Shown piece after piece: positions 8,886 through 16,745 of a stretch of DNA of 40,234 bases. A program made the position numbers and the translations under genes. Each line of letters begins with the position of its first letter. Within the stretch, counting starts at the first letter, position 1. Source of the stretch: Bacteroidota bacterium (GTDB lineage: Bacteria; Bacteroidota; Bacteroidia; Flavobacteriales; Schleiferiaceae); the NCBI GenBank assembly GCA_003023665.1, contig PXYR01000002.1, forward strand, positions 1 to 40,234. Direction: 5' to 3'. Below the pieces are notes generated by a model, which was not told the origin of the DNA, did not search any database, and saw nothing but the letters and a program-made list of their open reading frames with translations.

Positions 8886-9995
8886 TTATGAGAACATTTC
8901 TTTGACCCTATCAAAGAATCCTTTATCTGATTTACCAGGATTTGGTTCAAAATTTTTACTTTCTTTTAAACCTTCTAAGGTCTTCTTTTCTTCATTGCTG
9001 AGGTTCTTAGGTACCCAGACGTTGATATGTATCAATTGATCGCCTCGGCCGTATCCTTGAACACTAGGCAAGCCTTTGTTTTTTAAACGAAGAATTTTAC
9101 CGGGCTGTGTTCCTTTGTCAATATTGATTTTAACTGATCCGCTTACTGTGGGAATTTCTACGCTTGTACCCAATGCCGCATCTGGAAAACTAAGGGTTAA
9201 TTCATAGTGCAAATTTTCTCCGTCTCTTGTTAATGAATCGTGAGGTATTTCTTCTATTAAAACTATGAGGTCTCCCGGTATACCGCCCAAAGCTTCATTC
9301 CCTTTACCACCAACGCGCAACTGCATGCCGTCTTGAACCCCACCAGGAATTTTTACTGCAACAACTTCCTCTTTGCGCTCTAGTCCATCAGAACCGACTC
9401 CACTGGGCTTTTGGTCTACAATTTTTCCAGCACCATTACAGGTAGAACATGTAGCTGCGGTTCGCATTTGTCCTAGAATAGTATTGGTGACTTGTTGTAC
9501 TTGACCTGCACCGTTGCAGGTTGGACATGTTTTAAAGGTTACGCCTTCGGCAACCTTCGCCCGACGTATCTTAATTTTCTTTTCGACACCATCGGCAATT
9601 TCCTCAAGTGTTAATTTCACTTTTATTCGGAGGTTAGAGCCTTTTGCTTGACGCTGACGTGCGCCTCCACCGCCAAAACCGCCAAAGCCACCTCCACCGC
9701 CAAAGATGTCTCCGAACATATCAAAGATGTCATTCATATTCCCGTGGAATCCGCCTCCGCCTGCACCGGCACCAAATGCTTGGTGACCAAACTGGTCGTA
9801 CTTGCGTCGTTTTTCCTCGTTGCCCAATATGTCATAGGCTTCAGCAGCCTCTTTGAATCTATCTTCTGCTTCTTTGTCGTCTGGATTCCGGTCCGGATGA
9901 TTTTTTAACGCAACTTTCCGGTACGCCTTTTTAATTTCATCTTGACTAGAGTTTTTATTGACTCCTAGAACATCGTAATAATCGCGCTTCGCCAT
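8886..9995 (-). CDS. dnaJ: Molecular chaperone DnaJ with only two CxxCxGxG motifs
   Basis: J-domain MAKRDYYDVLGVNKNSSQDEIKKAYRKVALKNHPDRNP, Gly/Phe region, CPTCNGAG and CSTCNGAG, C-terminal substrate-binding domains. Confidence 0.97.
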   Translation of the reverse strand: MAKRDYYDVLGVNKNSSQDEIKKAYRKVALKNHPDRNPDDKEAEDRFKEAAEAYDILGNEEKRRKYDQFGHQAFGAGAGGGGFHGNMNDIFDMFGDIFGGGGGFGGFGGGGARQRQAKGSNLRIKVKLTLEEIADGVEKKIKIRRAKVAEGVTFKTCPTCNGAGQVQQVTNTILGQMRTAATCSTCNGAGKIVDQKPSGVGSDGLERKEEVVAVKIPGGVQDGMQLRVGGKGNEALGGIPGDLIVLIEEIPHDSLTRDGENLHYELTLSFPDAALGTSVEIPTVSGSVKINIDKGTQPGKILRLKNKGLPSVQGYGRGDQLIHINVWVPKNLSNEEKKTLEGLKESKNFEPNPGKSDKGFFDRVKEMFS

Positions 9996-9996
9996 A

Positions 9997-10551
9997 TTAT
10001 GCTTCTTTACCGACTACAACTTTAGCATAACGAATCACTCTATCGCCAATTTTGTATCCTTTTTCAACTTCATCAATTATTTTACCAGCCATCTCAGGGC
10101 TAGGAGCGGGAATTTGAGTAATAGCTTCCATTTCTTCTACGTCAAATTCTCTTCCAACCGTACTTTCCATTGCGCTCAGACCCTTCCCTTTGAGGGTTTC
10201 CATGAGCTTGTGTTGAATGAGCTTGAGTCCTTCTAAAACGGCAGTGTTTTCCTCTGTTTCTTCAGTATTCTTTAATGCTCTTTCAAAATCATCAAGAATT
10301 GGCAGAAGCGCTGTTAAAGTGTCTTCATTAGCACTCTCCATGAGGGCTAATCTTTCTTTAGCTGTTCTACGTCGGAAGTTTTCAAATTCCGCATATAAAC
10401 GCAAATTTTGATCTTTCAAGTCTTTAACCTCATCCTCAAGTTTGACTACCGGATCTTGCTCAACACTAGTTTCCTCGGTAGTTTCAGGGTTTTGATTTCC
10501 GTTTTTTTCTTCCTGTAATTCTTCGTTATTAGAAGCTTCTTTCTCTGACAT
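9997..10551 (-). CDS. grpE: Nucleotide exchange factor GrpE
   Basis: LYAEFENFRRRTAKER and GYKIGDRVIRYAKVVVGK are GrpE hallmarks; adjacent to dnaJ. Confidence 0.95.
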   Translation of the reverse strand: MSEKEASNNEELQEEKNGNQNPETTEETSVEQDPVVKLEDEVKDLKDQNLRLYAEFENFRRRTAKERLALMESANEDTLTALLPILDDFERALKNTEETEENTAVLEGLKLIQHKLMETLKGKGLSAMESTVGREFDVEEMEAITQIPAPSPEMAGKIIDEVEKGYKIGDRVIRYAKVVVGKEA

Positions 10552-10613
10552 TTCTATAGAATTTACGGCTTTATTTGCATCTCTTATTGCAAATTGTTCG
10601 CCATCTAATGTTC

Positions 10614-10632
10614 CGCTGACAACGTGTCAGCG
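10614..10632. promoter_or_regulatory. Perfect inverted repeat CGCTGACA-ACG-TGTCAGCG at the predicted grpE transcription start (candidate operator or 5' hairpin)
   Basis: 8-bp arms, 3-nt spacer, read directly; immediately downstream of TAATTTTG on the minus strand. Confidence 0.7.
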
Positions 10633-10637
10633 AGGCG

Positions 10638-10645
10638 CAAAATTA
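10638..10645 (-). promoter_or_regulatory. Putative -7 element TAATTTTG of the grpE-dnaJ promoter
   Basis: Matches the Bacteroidetes TAnnTTTG consensus; no strong -33 TTG seen. Confidence 0.55.
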
Positions 10646-10650
10646 GACAT

Positions 10651-10680
10651 AAAAAAGGCGTCGGGATTGCGCCAACGCCT
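10651..10680 (-). terminator. Rho-independent terminator downstream of tlpA-like gene
   Basis: Minus strand: aggcgt-tggcgcaatcccg-acgcct followed by TTTTTT. Confidence 0.75.
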
Positions 10681-10706
10681 ATTATTTATTTGGAGTTAAG
10701 GAGTAT

Positions 10707-11267
10707 TTATCTCTTCAGGGAAGCCAGGGTGTTTTCTAAAGCTTTACCTCTTAAATTCTTTTTGATGATTATACCTTCTCCATCAAGTAAAAATGTAGCA
10801 GGAATAGAATTTACATTATACTGTTGGGCTGCTGCATTTCGCCACGACTGCAAGTCGCTAACATGATTTTCCCACGTTAATTTGTCTTGCAGAATTCCTT
10901 TTTGCCATGCAGCCTTGTTTTGATCCAAACTTACCGAAAACACCTCAAAGCCGTCGCCGTTTTTGAAGGCTGCATCTTTATATTGGCTGTAGGTTCGCAC
11001 AACATTCGGGTTTTCCATTCGGCATGGACGGCACCAAGATGCCCAGAAATCTATTAAAACCACTTTTCCCTTTAAATCAGATAGTTTACGAATATTACCC
11101 TGAGGGTCACGCATCTGTATTTCTGGCGCTTTGTCACCTACACTTAAGCTGGCAATTTGACCATTGGTTGCGATAATGGCATCGGAATATTCACTTTGTG
11201 AAGAGGTTAATAAAATCGCTGAGAAAACTATTGCGAAACCTCCTAAAATCAGGGTTAACTTTTTCAT
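10707..11267 (-). CDS. TlpA-like thioredoxin-fold lipoprotein/periplasmic reductase
   Basis: WASWCRPCR redox motif, N-terminal hydrophobic signal MKKLTLILGGFAIVFSAILLTSS. The listed ORF begins 16 codons too early, overlapping murA. Confidence 0.9.
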   Translation of the reverse strand: MKKLTLILGGFAIVFSAILLTSSQSEYSDAIIATNGQIASLSVGDKAPEIQMRDPQGNIRKLSDLKGKVVLIDFWASWCRPCRMENPNVVRTYSQYKDAAFKNGDGFEVFSVSLDQNKAAWQKGILQDKLTWENHVSDLQSWRNAAAQQYNVNSIPATFLLDGEGIIIKKNLRGKALENTLASLKR

Positions 11268-11289
11268 AATTGTTGTGGTAATTTTCGCT

Positions 11290-12594
11290 TTACAATCTAA
11301 CAATTTCCGCGCCAAGGGCCTTTAATCTGCCGTCAATATTTTCATAACCTCGGTCTATTTGATTGATGTTATGAATGGTAGAAGTTCCTTCTGCACTGAG
11401 CGCAGCAATAAGCAAGCTTATTCCCGCTCTAATATCTGGAGAAGTCATGGTGGTGGCGCGCAAAGGGCTTTGCTTATCAAGTCCAATAACGGTTGCACGA
11501 TGAGGGTCACAAAGTATAATTTGCGCACCCATGTCAATGAGCTTATCTGTGAAAAAGAGGCGCGATTCAAACATCTTTTGATGAATTAAAACCGATCCCC
11601 TTGCTTGTGTAGCTGTTACCAATACAATACTCAATAGATCAGGTGTGAAACCTGGCCAAGGTGCATCTGCTATGGTCATGATAGACCCGTCAATGAAGCT
11701 TTCTATTTCATAATGCTCTTGAGAGGGTACGTGTAAATCATCGCCTTGTAATTCGGTATGGATACCTAGTCGTCGGAAGACTGTAGGGATAATTCCTAAA
11801 TCGGGGTAGCTGACATCCTTAATAGTAATTTCAGAACCAGTCATTGCAGCGAGACCAATCCAAGAGCCTATTTCTATCATATCAGGTAGAATTCGGTGGT
11901 CCGTTCCACCCAATTCATTGACTCCTTCAATATGAAGCATGTTAGATCCAATACCGTCTATTTTAGCCCCCATTCTTACAAGCATTTTACACAATTGCTG
12001 CAAGTAAGGTTCACATGCTGCGTTGTAAATGGTTGTTTTTCCTTTAGACATCACCGCAGTCATTACAACATTTGCGGTTCCGGTTACAGAAGCTTCATCT
12101 AAAAGCATGTAGGTTCCTCTTAGTTCAGAGGCGTCTACACTGTAAAAAGAATCTTTGCTGTTGTAATCGAATTTTGCGCCTAATTTTTGGAAGCCAAGAA
12201 AGTGAGTATCTAAACGACGACGACCTATTTTATCACCGCCGGGCTTAGGTATAAAGGCTTTGCCAAATCGAGCCAAAAGCGGACCTACGATCATTATAGA
12301 CCCTCTAAGGCTGGCCCCTTTTACCTTGAAGGTGTCTGAGGTGAGATAGTCAAGATTAACATGTTCCGCTTTGAAGGTATAATCTCCATGACCGTTTTTT
12401 TTGACGTACACGCCAAGATCGCTAAGTAGATCTATCAGCTTATTGACATCAACAATATCAGGGATATTCGTAATTCGTACTTCCTCCGGGGTCAATAAGA
12501 CTGCGCAAAGAATTTGTAAGGTTTCATTTTTGGCACCTTGAGGCGTTATGGTTCCGTTGAGTTTCTTGCCTCCAGTAATCTTGAATGTTCCCAT
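11290..12594 (-). CDS. murA: UDP-N-acetylglucosamine 1-carboxyvinyltransferase
   Basis: GTFKITGGKKLNGTITPQGAKNETLQILCAVLLT and overall EPSP-synthase-like fold sequence. Confidence 0.95.
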   Translation of the reverse strand: MGTFKITGGKKLNGTITPQGAKNETLQILCAVLLTPEEVRITNIPDIVDVNKLIDLLSDLGVYVKKNGHGDYTFKAEHVNLDYLTSDTFKVKGASLRGSIMIVGPLLARFGKAFIPKPGGDKIGRRRLDTHFLGFQKLGAKFDYNSKDSFYSVDASELRGTYMLLDEASVTGTANVVMTAVMSKGKTTIYNAACEPYLQQLCKMLVRMGAKIDGIGSNMLHIEGVNELGGTDHRILPDMIEIGSWIGLAAMTGSEITIKDVSYPDLGIIPTVFRRLGIHTELQGDDLHVPSQEHYEIESFIDGSIMTIADAPWPGFTPDLLSIVLVTATQARGSVLIHQKMFESRLFFTDKLIDMGAQIILCDPHRATVIGLDKQSPLRATTMTSPDIRAGISLLIAALSAEGTSTIHNINQIDRGYENIDGRLKALGAEIVRL

Positions 12595-12597
12595 GGA

Positions 12598-13212
12598 TTA
12601 ATATCTCCTTTTCTTATTTTTCTTCTTACGGTTATTCTGGTTCTGTTTGCGTTCGGTTTGTGTTATACCAAAGGATTTTTCGTTAGGTAAATCAAACTCA
12701 CCTAATTTGAGTTTCCCCTCAGACATTTCTAATAAATCTCCTAGAATTGTTTGGTCGCTTACCGTGTCTTTATTGTATTTCAAATAATTGCGTTTCATGG
12801 CATAAGCAATGCCATAAACCAAAGCATCTTTTTCTTCACCTTGCTCCATCTTTAACGCATGAGCAATCATGTTTTTTACCACCGATCCATAATGACGGAA
12901 TCTCCTGGATTTATCTGGATACGGTACTTCGTCCGGCAAACCAACGAAGCTTTCTGCAGTTGGAATCGGATAAGGACTGTCAACATCTAATTTAAAGTCT
13001 GACATTATAAAGAGATGATCCCATAGTTTATGGGCATAATCCGGGGCATCTCTAATAGCTGGATTTAAATTCCCAATAACATCTATGATACTTTGGGCAA
13101 CTTTACTTCTGTGCTCTTTGTCCTCAATAGTTAAACAATAATCCACCATACGTTGGACATTGCGTCCATATTCAGGTATTTTCAGTTGAGTTCTATCCGT
13201 ATTGTATTCCAT
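12598..13212 (-). CDS. DUF4290-type conserved Bacteroidetes protein with a basic C-terminal tail
   Basis: MEYNTDRTQLKIPEYGRNVQRMVDYCLTIEDKEHR resembles DUF4290; adjacent to murA; C-terminus QTERKQNQNNRKKKNKKRRY. Confidence 0.82.
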   Translation of the reverse strand: MEYNTDRTQLKIPEYGRNVQRMVDYCLTIEDKEHRSKVAQSIIDVIGNLNPAIRDAPDYAHKLWDHLFIMSDFKLDVDSPYPIPTAESFVGLPDEVPYPDKSRRFRHYGSVVKNMIAHALKMEQGEEKDALVYGIAYAMKRNYLKYNKDTVSDQTILGDLLEMSEGKLKLGEFDLPNEKSFGITQTERKQNQNNRKKKNKKRRY

Positions 13213-13236
13213 ATTTCGAATAACTTAAATCTTTAT

Positions 13237-15648
13237 TTATGCAGCACTGACCTTGGCGAATTTTAGTAACAATCTTTTTTCACCTGCATTGTCAAAGTTG
13301 ATGATTGCTTTGGCATCTGCACCTTCACCTTCCATTCGAACGACCGTTCCAAGACCAAATCGCCCATGTACTACTCTTTTTCCTTCATGCAGTTCATTGG
13401 GTTTCAAAAAATCTCCGCTACTAATTCCAGCGCCTGTATTATTTACCGGTGTCAACGTTTTGCCCCTCAATTTAGGGTTTTTTGCCGCATTGGTAACGGG
13501 GTTTATTTTCTTCCCTTTTCTTTCTGCGGAAGACGGTTTGCCCCAGTTTTTATTTTTCCCTTGATAGACCGTTCTTCCCTTACTTTTCTCATTAGGTGAC
13601 CCAAAAGCATTGTTTAGGGCAGAGGAACTAAAACTCGTGGGGGAGAATTCGGGAATTTGAATGTCCAAATAAGTTTCGTCTATTTCATCTATGAACCGAG
13701 AAGGTTCGCAATCAATTAATTTCCCCCACCTATACCTTGTATGTGCATAGGTTAAATGAGCGCGTTTCTCTGCTCTTGTAAGAGCAACATAAAAAAGTCT
13801 TCGTTCTTCTTCAAGCTCACTTCTGCTGCCACTACTCATCATGCTTGGGAAGAGGTTTTCTTCTAGCCCTACAATGTATACATATGGAAATTCTAACCCT
13901 TTTGCGAGGTGAATAGTCATCATGCTCACTTTTGGTGTTCCGTCGTCCACTTCATTGTCTCTATCGGTTAACAATGCAATGTCTGATAGATAATTAGCCA
14001 GGGATGGATCGCCTTCTGCGAGTTCTTTTTGTTGCTCGGTAAAATCCTTGATTCCGTTCAGTAATTCTTGGACATTTTCATAACGAGTTACTCCTTCTGG
14101 TGTTTTATCCTCCCCCAAAACTTTAATGAGGCCTGCGCTTTTTGCTACATGTGCTACTAAATCAAAAGCGTCTTGCTGCTTGGACAAAATTTCAAATGAG
14201 TTTATGAGCGTAGAAAAGTCACTGATTTTCCTAACGGTTGGTTTATTTAAACCACATTCTATGCGCTGTATACGCTCGCAAACTTCCCATAGAGAGCAAT
14301 TTTCTCTTTCTGCTGCTAAGACTAGTTTAGCAAGAGTAGTAGCACCAATACCTCGTGCGGGGTAGTTGATTACTCTTCTAAATGCCTCTTCATCTTTAGG
14401 GTTGATGATAAGCCTTAAATAAGCCAATACATCTTTAATCTCTTTACGCTGGTAAAAGCTAAGTCCACCATAAATTTTATAAGGAATATTCTTTTTACGC
14501 AAAGCGTCTTCAAAACTTCGACTTTGCGCATTCGTTCTGTATAAAACGCAAAAATCATCATGCTTTGCATTTTCATTCATACTGGTCTGCCAAACATTGG
14601 TAGCGACGTAGTTGCCTTCATCCGTATCTGAAATACTTTTATGAACTATTATTTTTTCTCCTCCGCTATTTTGGGTCCATACATTCTTCTGAATCTGCTC
14701 TTTGTTTTTTTCAATGATGCTATTTGCTGCCTGGACTATATTGTTGGTTGATCTATAGTTCTGTTCCAGCTTAAATAGTTTTGTATCCGGGTAATCCTTC
14801 TGAAAATTAAGAATGTTGCGAATGTTTGCGCCTCGGAATGCATAAATGGATTGTGCATCATCACCAACAATGCAGATGTTTTCAAATTTTGCTGCTAATG
14901 CCTTAACAATTAGGTATTGGCTATGATTGGTGTCTTGGTACTCATCTACTGAGATGTACTTAAACCTGTTCTGATATTTGGCTAAGACATCTGGAAAGGT
15001 GTACATCAATTCATTTGTCTTGAGTAAAAGATCATCAAAATCCATACAGCCGGCCCGAAAACATCGCTCTGTATATGCTTGGTAAATTTCTCCAAACATG
15101 GGGATTTTTGCTGTACTGTCTTGAGCTTGTAATTCGCCATTTTGGAAATACGCTTTGGGCGTTATCAAGTTGTTTTTAAGGGACGAAATGCGACTGATTA
15201 TGGACTTTGCCTTATAGATATCTTTGTCAAGATTTTTTTCTTTGATAATATTCGCGACTACTTTTTTACTGTCGTCGGCATCATAAATAGTAAAATTAGT
15301 TGGGTAGCCCAACTTACTTGCTTCAATCCTTAGTATTCGGGCAAAGACACTATGGAAAGTGCCCATCCATAAGTTTTTTGACTCTGTATCTCCAACTAAT
15401 TTTCCAATGCGTTCTTTCATCTCTCGGGCTGCCTTATTAGTAAAGGTTAGCGAAAGGATATTGAATGCGTCCACTCCCTTCTCTAAGAGATAGGCTATGC
15501 GGTAAGTAAGCACACGTGTTTTCCCAGACCCAGCACCTGCAATAACCATAACGGGCCCCTCTGTTTGCTCTGCTGCTTTGCGCTGAGCATCGTTTAATTG
15601 ATCGAGAAAATGTGTCAAAGAATTGTTGTTGAATTGTTCAGTAAACAA
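13237..15648 (-). CDS. UvrD/PcrA-type ATP-dependent DNA helicase (start probably TTG; the shorter form would begin at 15618)
   Basis: LNDAQRKAAEQTEGPVMVIAGAGSGKTRVLTYRIAYLLE, DEYQDTN, Q-motif and other SF1A motifs. No ATG in frame before the Q-motif region. Confidence 0.95.
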   Translation of the reverse strand: MFTEQFNNNSLTHFLDQLNDAQRKAAEQTEGPVMVIAGAGSGKTRVLTYRIAYLLEKGVDAFNILSLTFTNKAAREMKERIGKLVGDTESKNLWMGTFHSVFARILRIEASKLGYPTNFTIYDADDSKKVVANIIKEKNLDKDIYKAKSIISRISSLKNNLITPKAYFQNGELQAQDSTAKIPMFGEIYQAYTERCFRAGCMDFDDLLLKTNELMYTFPDVLAKYQNRFKYISVDEYQDTNHSQYLIVKALAAKFENICIVGDDAQSIYAFRGANIRNILNFQKDYPDTKLFKLEQNYRSTNNIVQAANSIIEKNKEQIQKNVWTQNSGGEKIIVHKSISDTDEGNYVATNVWQTSMNENAKHDDFCVLYRTNAQSRSFEDALRKKNIPYKIYGGLSFYQRKEIKDVLAYLRLIINPKDEEAFRRVINYPARGIGATTLAKLVLAAERENCSLWEVCERIQRIECGLNKPTVRKISDFSTLINSFEILSKQQDAFDLVAHVAKSAGLIKVLGEDKTPEGVTRYENVQELLNGIKDFTEQQKELAEGDPSLANYLSDIALLTDRDNEVDDGTPKVSMMTIHLAKGLEFPYVYIVGLEENLFPSMMSSGSRSELEEERRLFYVALTRAEKRAHLTYAHTRYRWGKLIDCEPSRFIDEIDETYLDIQIPEFSPTSFSSSALNNAFGSPNEKSKGRTVYQGKNKNWGKPSSAERKGKKINPVTNAAKNPKLRGKTLTPVNNTGAGISSGDFLKPNELHEGKRVVHGRFGLGTVVRMEGEGADAKAIINFDNAGEKRLLLKFAKVSAA

Positions 15649-15655
15649 GCGTTCA

Positions 15656-15663
15656 CAAATGTA
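15656..15663 (-). promoter_or_regulatory. Putative promoter of the helicase operon: -7 TACATTTG, -33 TTG (15683-15685), 19-nt spacer
   Basis: Minus-strand TTG-ttttaagaatggataaaag-TACATTTG matches the Bacteroidetes consensus. Confidence 0.65.
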
Positions 15664-15707
15664 CTTTTATCCATTCTTAAAACAAGTCTATCTCAACCAT
15701 GATGTTC

Positions 15708-15723
15708 GAGATTTTTTAATCTC
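15708..15723. repeat. Inverted repeat GAGATT-TTTT-AATCTC between the divergent helicase and rpsL promoters
   Basis: Direct reading; 6-bp perfect arms. Confidence 0.55.
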
Positions 15724-15780
15724 TTTTCAACACCTGCTGTAATTATTTCAGAACGAGCTAATTATTTTAATAACATGGCG

Positions 15781-15811
15781 TTTGGTTATGGAGATAATAT
15801 CACTACATTTG
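15781..15811 (+). promoter_or_regulatory. Putative str/S10 superoperon promoter: TTTG (15781-15784), 19 nt, TACATTTG (15804-15811)
   Basis: Complete match to the Bacteroidetes housekeeping promoter pattern, about 60 nt upstream of rpsL. Confidence 0.75.
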
Positions 15812-15869
15812 CAGTCCCCAAAAAATGGGTAATTGATTATTGGAATAAACTAGAAATCAAAAGGTACGT

Positions 15870-16244
15870 ATGCCAACGATTCAACAGCTTGTAAGAAAAG
15901 GTCGCAAACAGATCAAACAAAAGAGTAAATCTGCTGCGCTGGATTCCTGCCCACAACGCAGGGGTGTATGTACTCGTGTCTACACAACGACGCCGAAAAA
16001 ACCAAATTCGGCAATGCGTAAGGTGGCAAGGGTGCGTCTATCAAATGGAAATGAAGTAAATGCCTACATCGGAGGTGAAGGACACAATCTACAAGAGCAC
16101 AGTATTGTACTTGTTCGTGGGGGTCGTGTAAAAGATCTTCCCGGGGTTCGATACCACATTGTTCGTGGAGCTCTCGATACTGCAGGTGTAGACGGAAGAA
16201 CACAGCGCCGTTCAAAATATGGTGCTAAGAAACCTAAGAAATAA
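15870..16244 (+). CDS. rpsL: 30S ribosomal protein S12
   Basis: [12 protein letters not shown]...[20 protein letters not shown]... Confidence 0.98.
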   Translation: MPTIQQLVRKGRKQIKQKSKSAALDSCPQRRGVCTRVYTTTPKKPNSAMRKVARVRLSNGNEVNAYIGGEGHNLQEHSIVLVRGGRVKDLPGVRYHIVRGALDTAGVDGRTQRRSKYGAKKPKK

Positions 16245-16265
16245 ACTACTTCTAGATAAGAACTC

Positions 16266-16733
16266 ATGAGAAAAGCTAGAGCTAAAAAGCGTCCGTTACT
16301 TCCGGATCCTCGATTCAACGACACGTTAGTCACGCGCTTTGTAAATAATTTAATGTTAGACGGTAAGAAGTCAATTGCGTTTAACATATTCTATGATGCC
16401 ATTGATATTGTTTCTGAAAAAACAGAAAACAATGGACTTGAAGTGTGGAAAGAAGCGCTTAACAATGTAATGCCACATGTTGAAGTGCGTTCACGTCGTG
16501 TTGGTGGAGCAAATTTCCAGATCCCAATGCAGGTGCGTCCAGATCGCAAGATTACTCTTGGAATGAAGTGGATGATTACTTACGCGAGAGGCCGTAACGA
16601 ACGTTCAATGTCTCAAAAGTTAGCTGCTGAAATTATTGCTGCCTCCAAAGAAGAGGGAGCTGCAGTGAAAAAGCGTACAGAAGTTCACCGCATGGCGGAG
16701 GCAAACAAAGCATTCTCTCACTTTAGATTCTAA
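16266..16733 (+). CDS. rpsG: 30S ribosomal protein S7
   Basis: MRKARAKKRPLLPDPRFNDTLVTRFVNNLMLDGKK... Confidence 0.98.
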   Translation: MRKARAKKRPLLPDPRFNDTLVTRFVNNLMLDGKKSIAFNIFYDAIDIVSEKTENNGLEVWKEALNNVMPHVEVRSRRVGGANFQIPMQVRPDRKITLGMKWMITYARGRNERSMSQKLAAEIIAASKEEGAAVKKRTEVHRMAEANKAFSHFRF

Positions 16734-16745
16734 ATAGAATAAATC

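Noticed and set aside
9650-9780. GGN repeat tract in dnaJ as a possible tandem repeat locus
   Set aside because: This is the ordinary Gly/Phe-rich linker of DnaJ (GGGGGFGGFGGGG).
9644-9908. His/Thr- and Ala-rich plus-strand ORFs opposite dnaJ
   Set aside because: Artefact of the Gly-rich repeat of dnaJ read on the other strand.
13253-13564. 103-aa plus-strand ORF inside the helicase gene
   Set aside because: Antisense to the 3' end of the helicase; no support.
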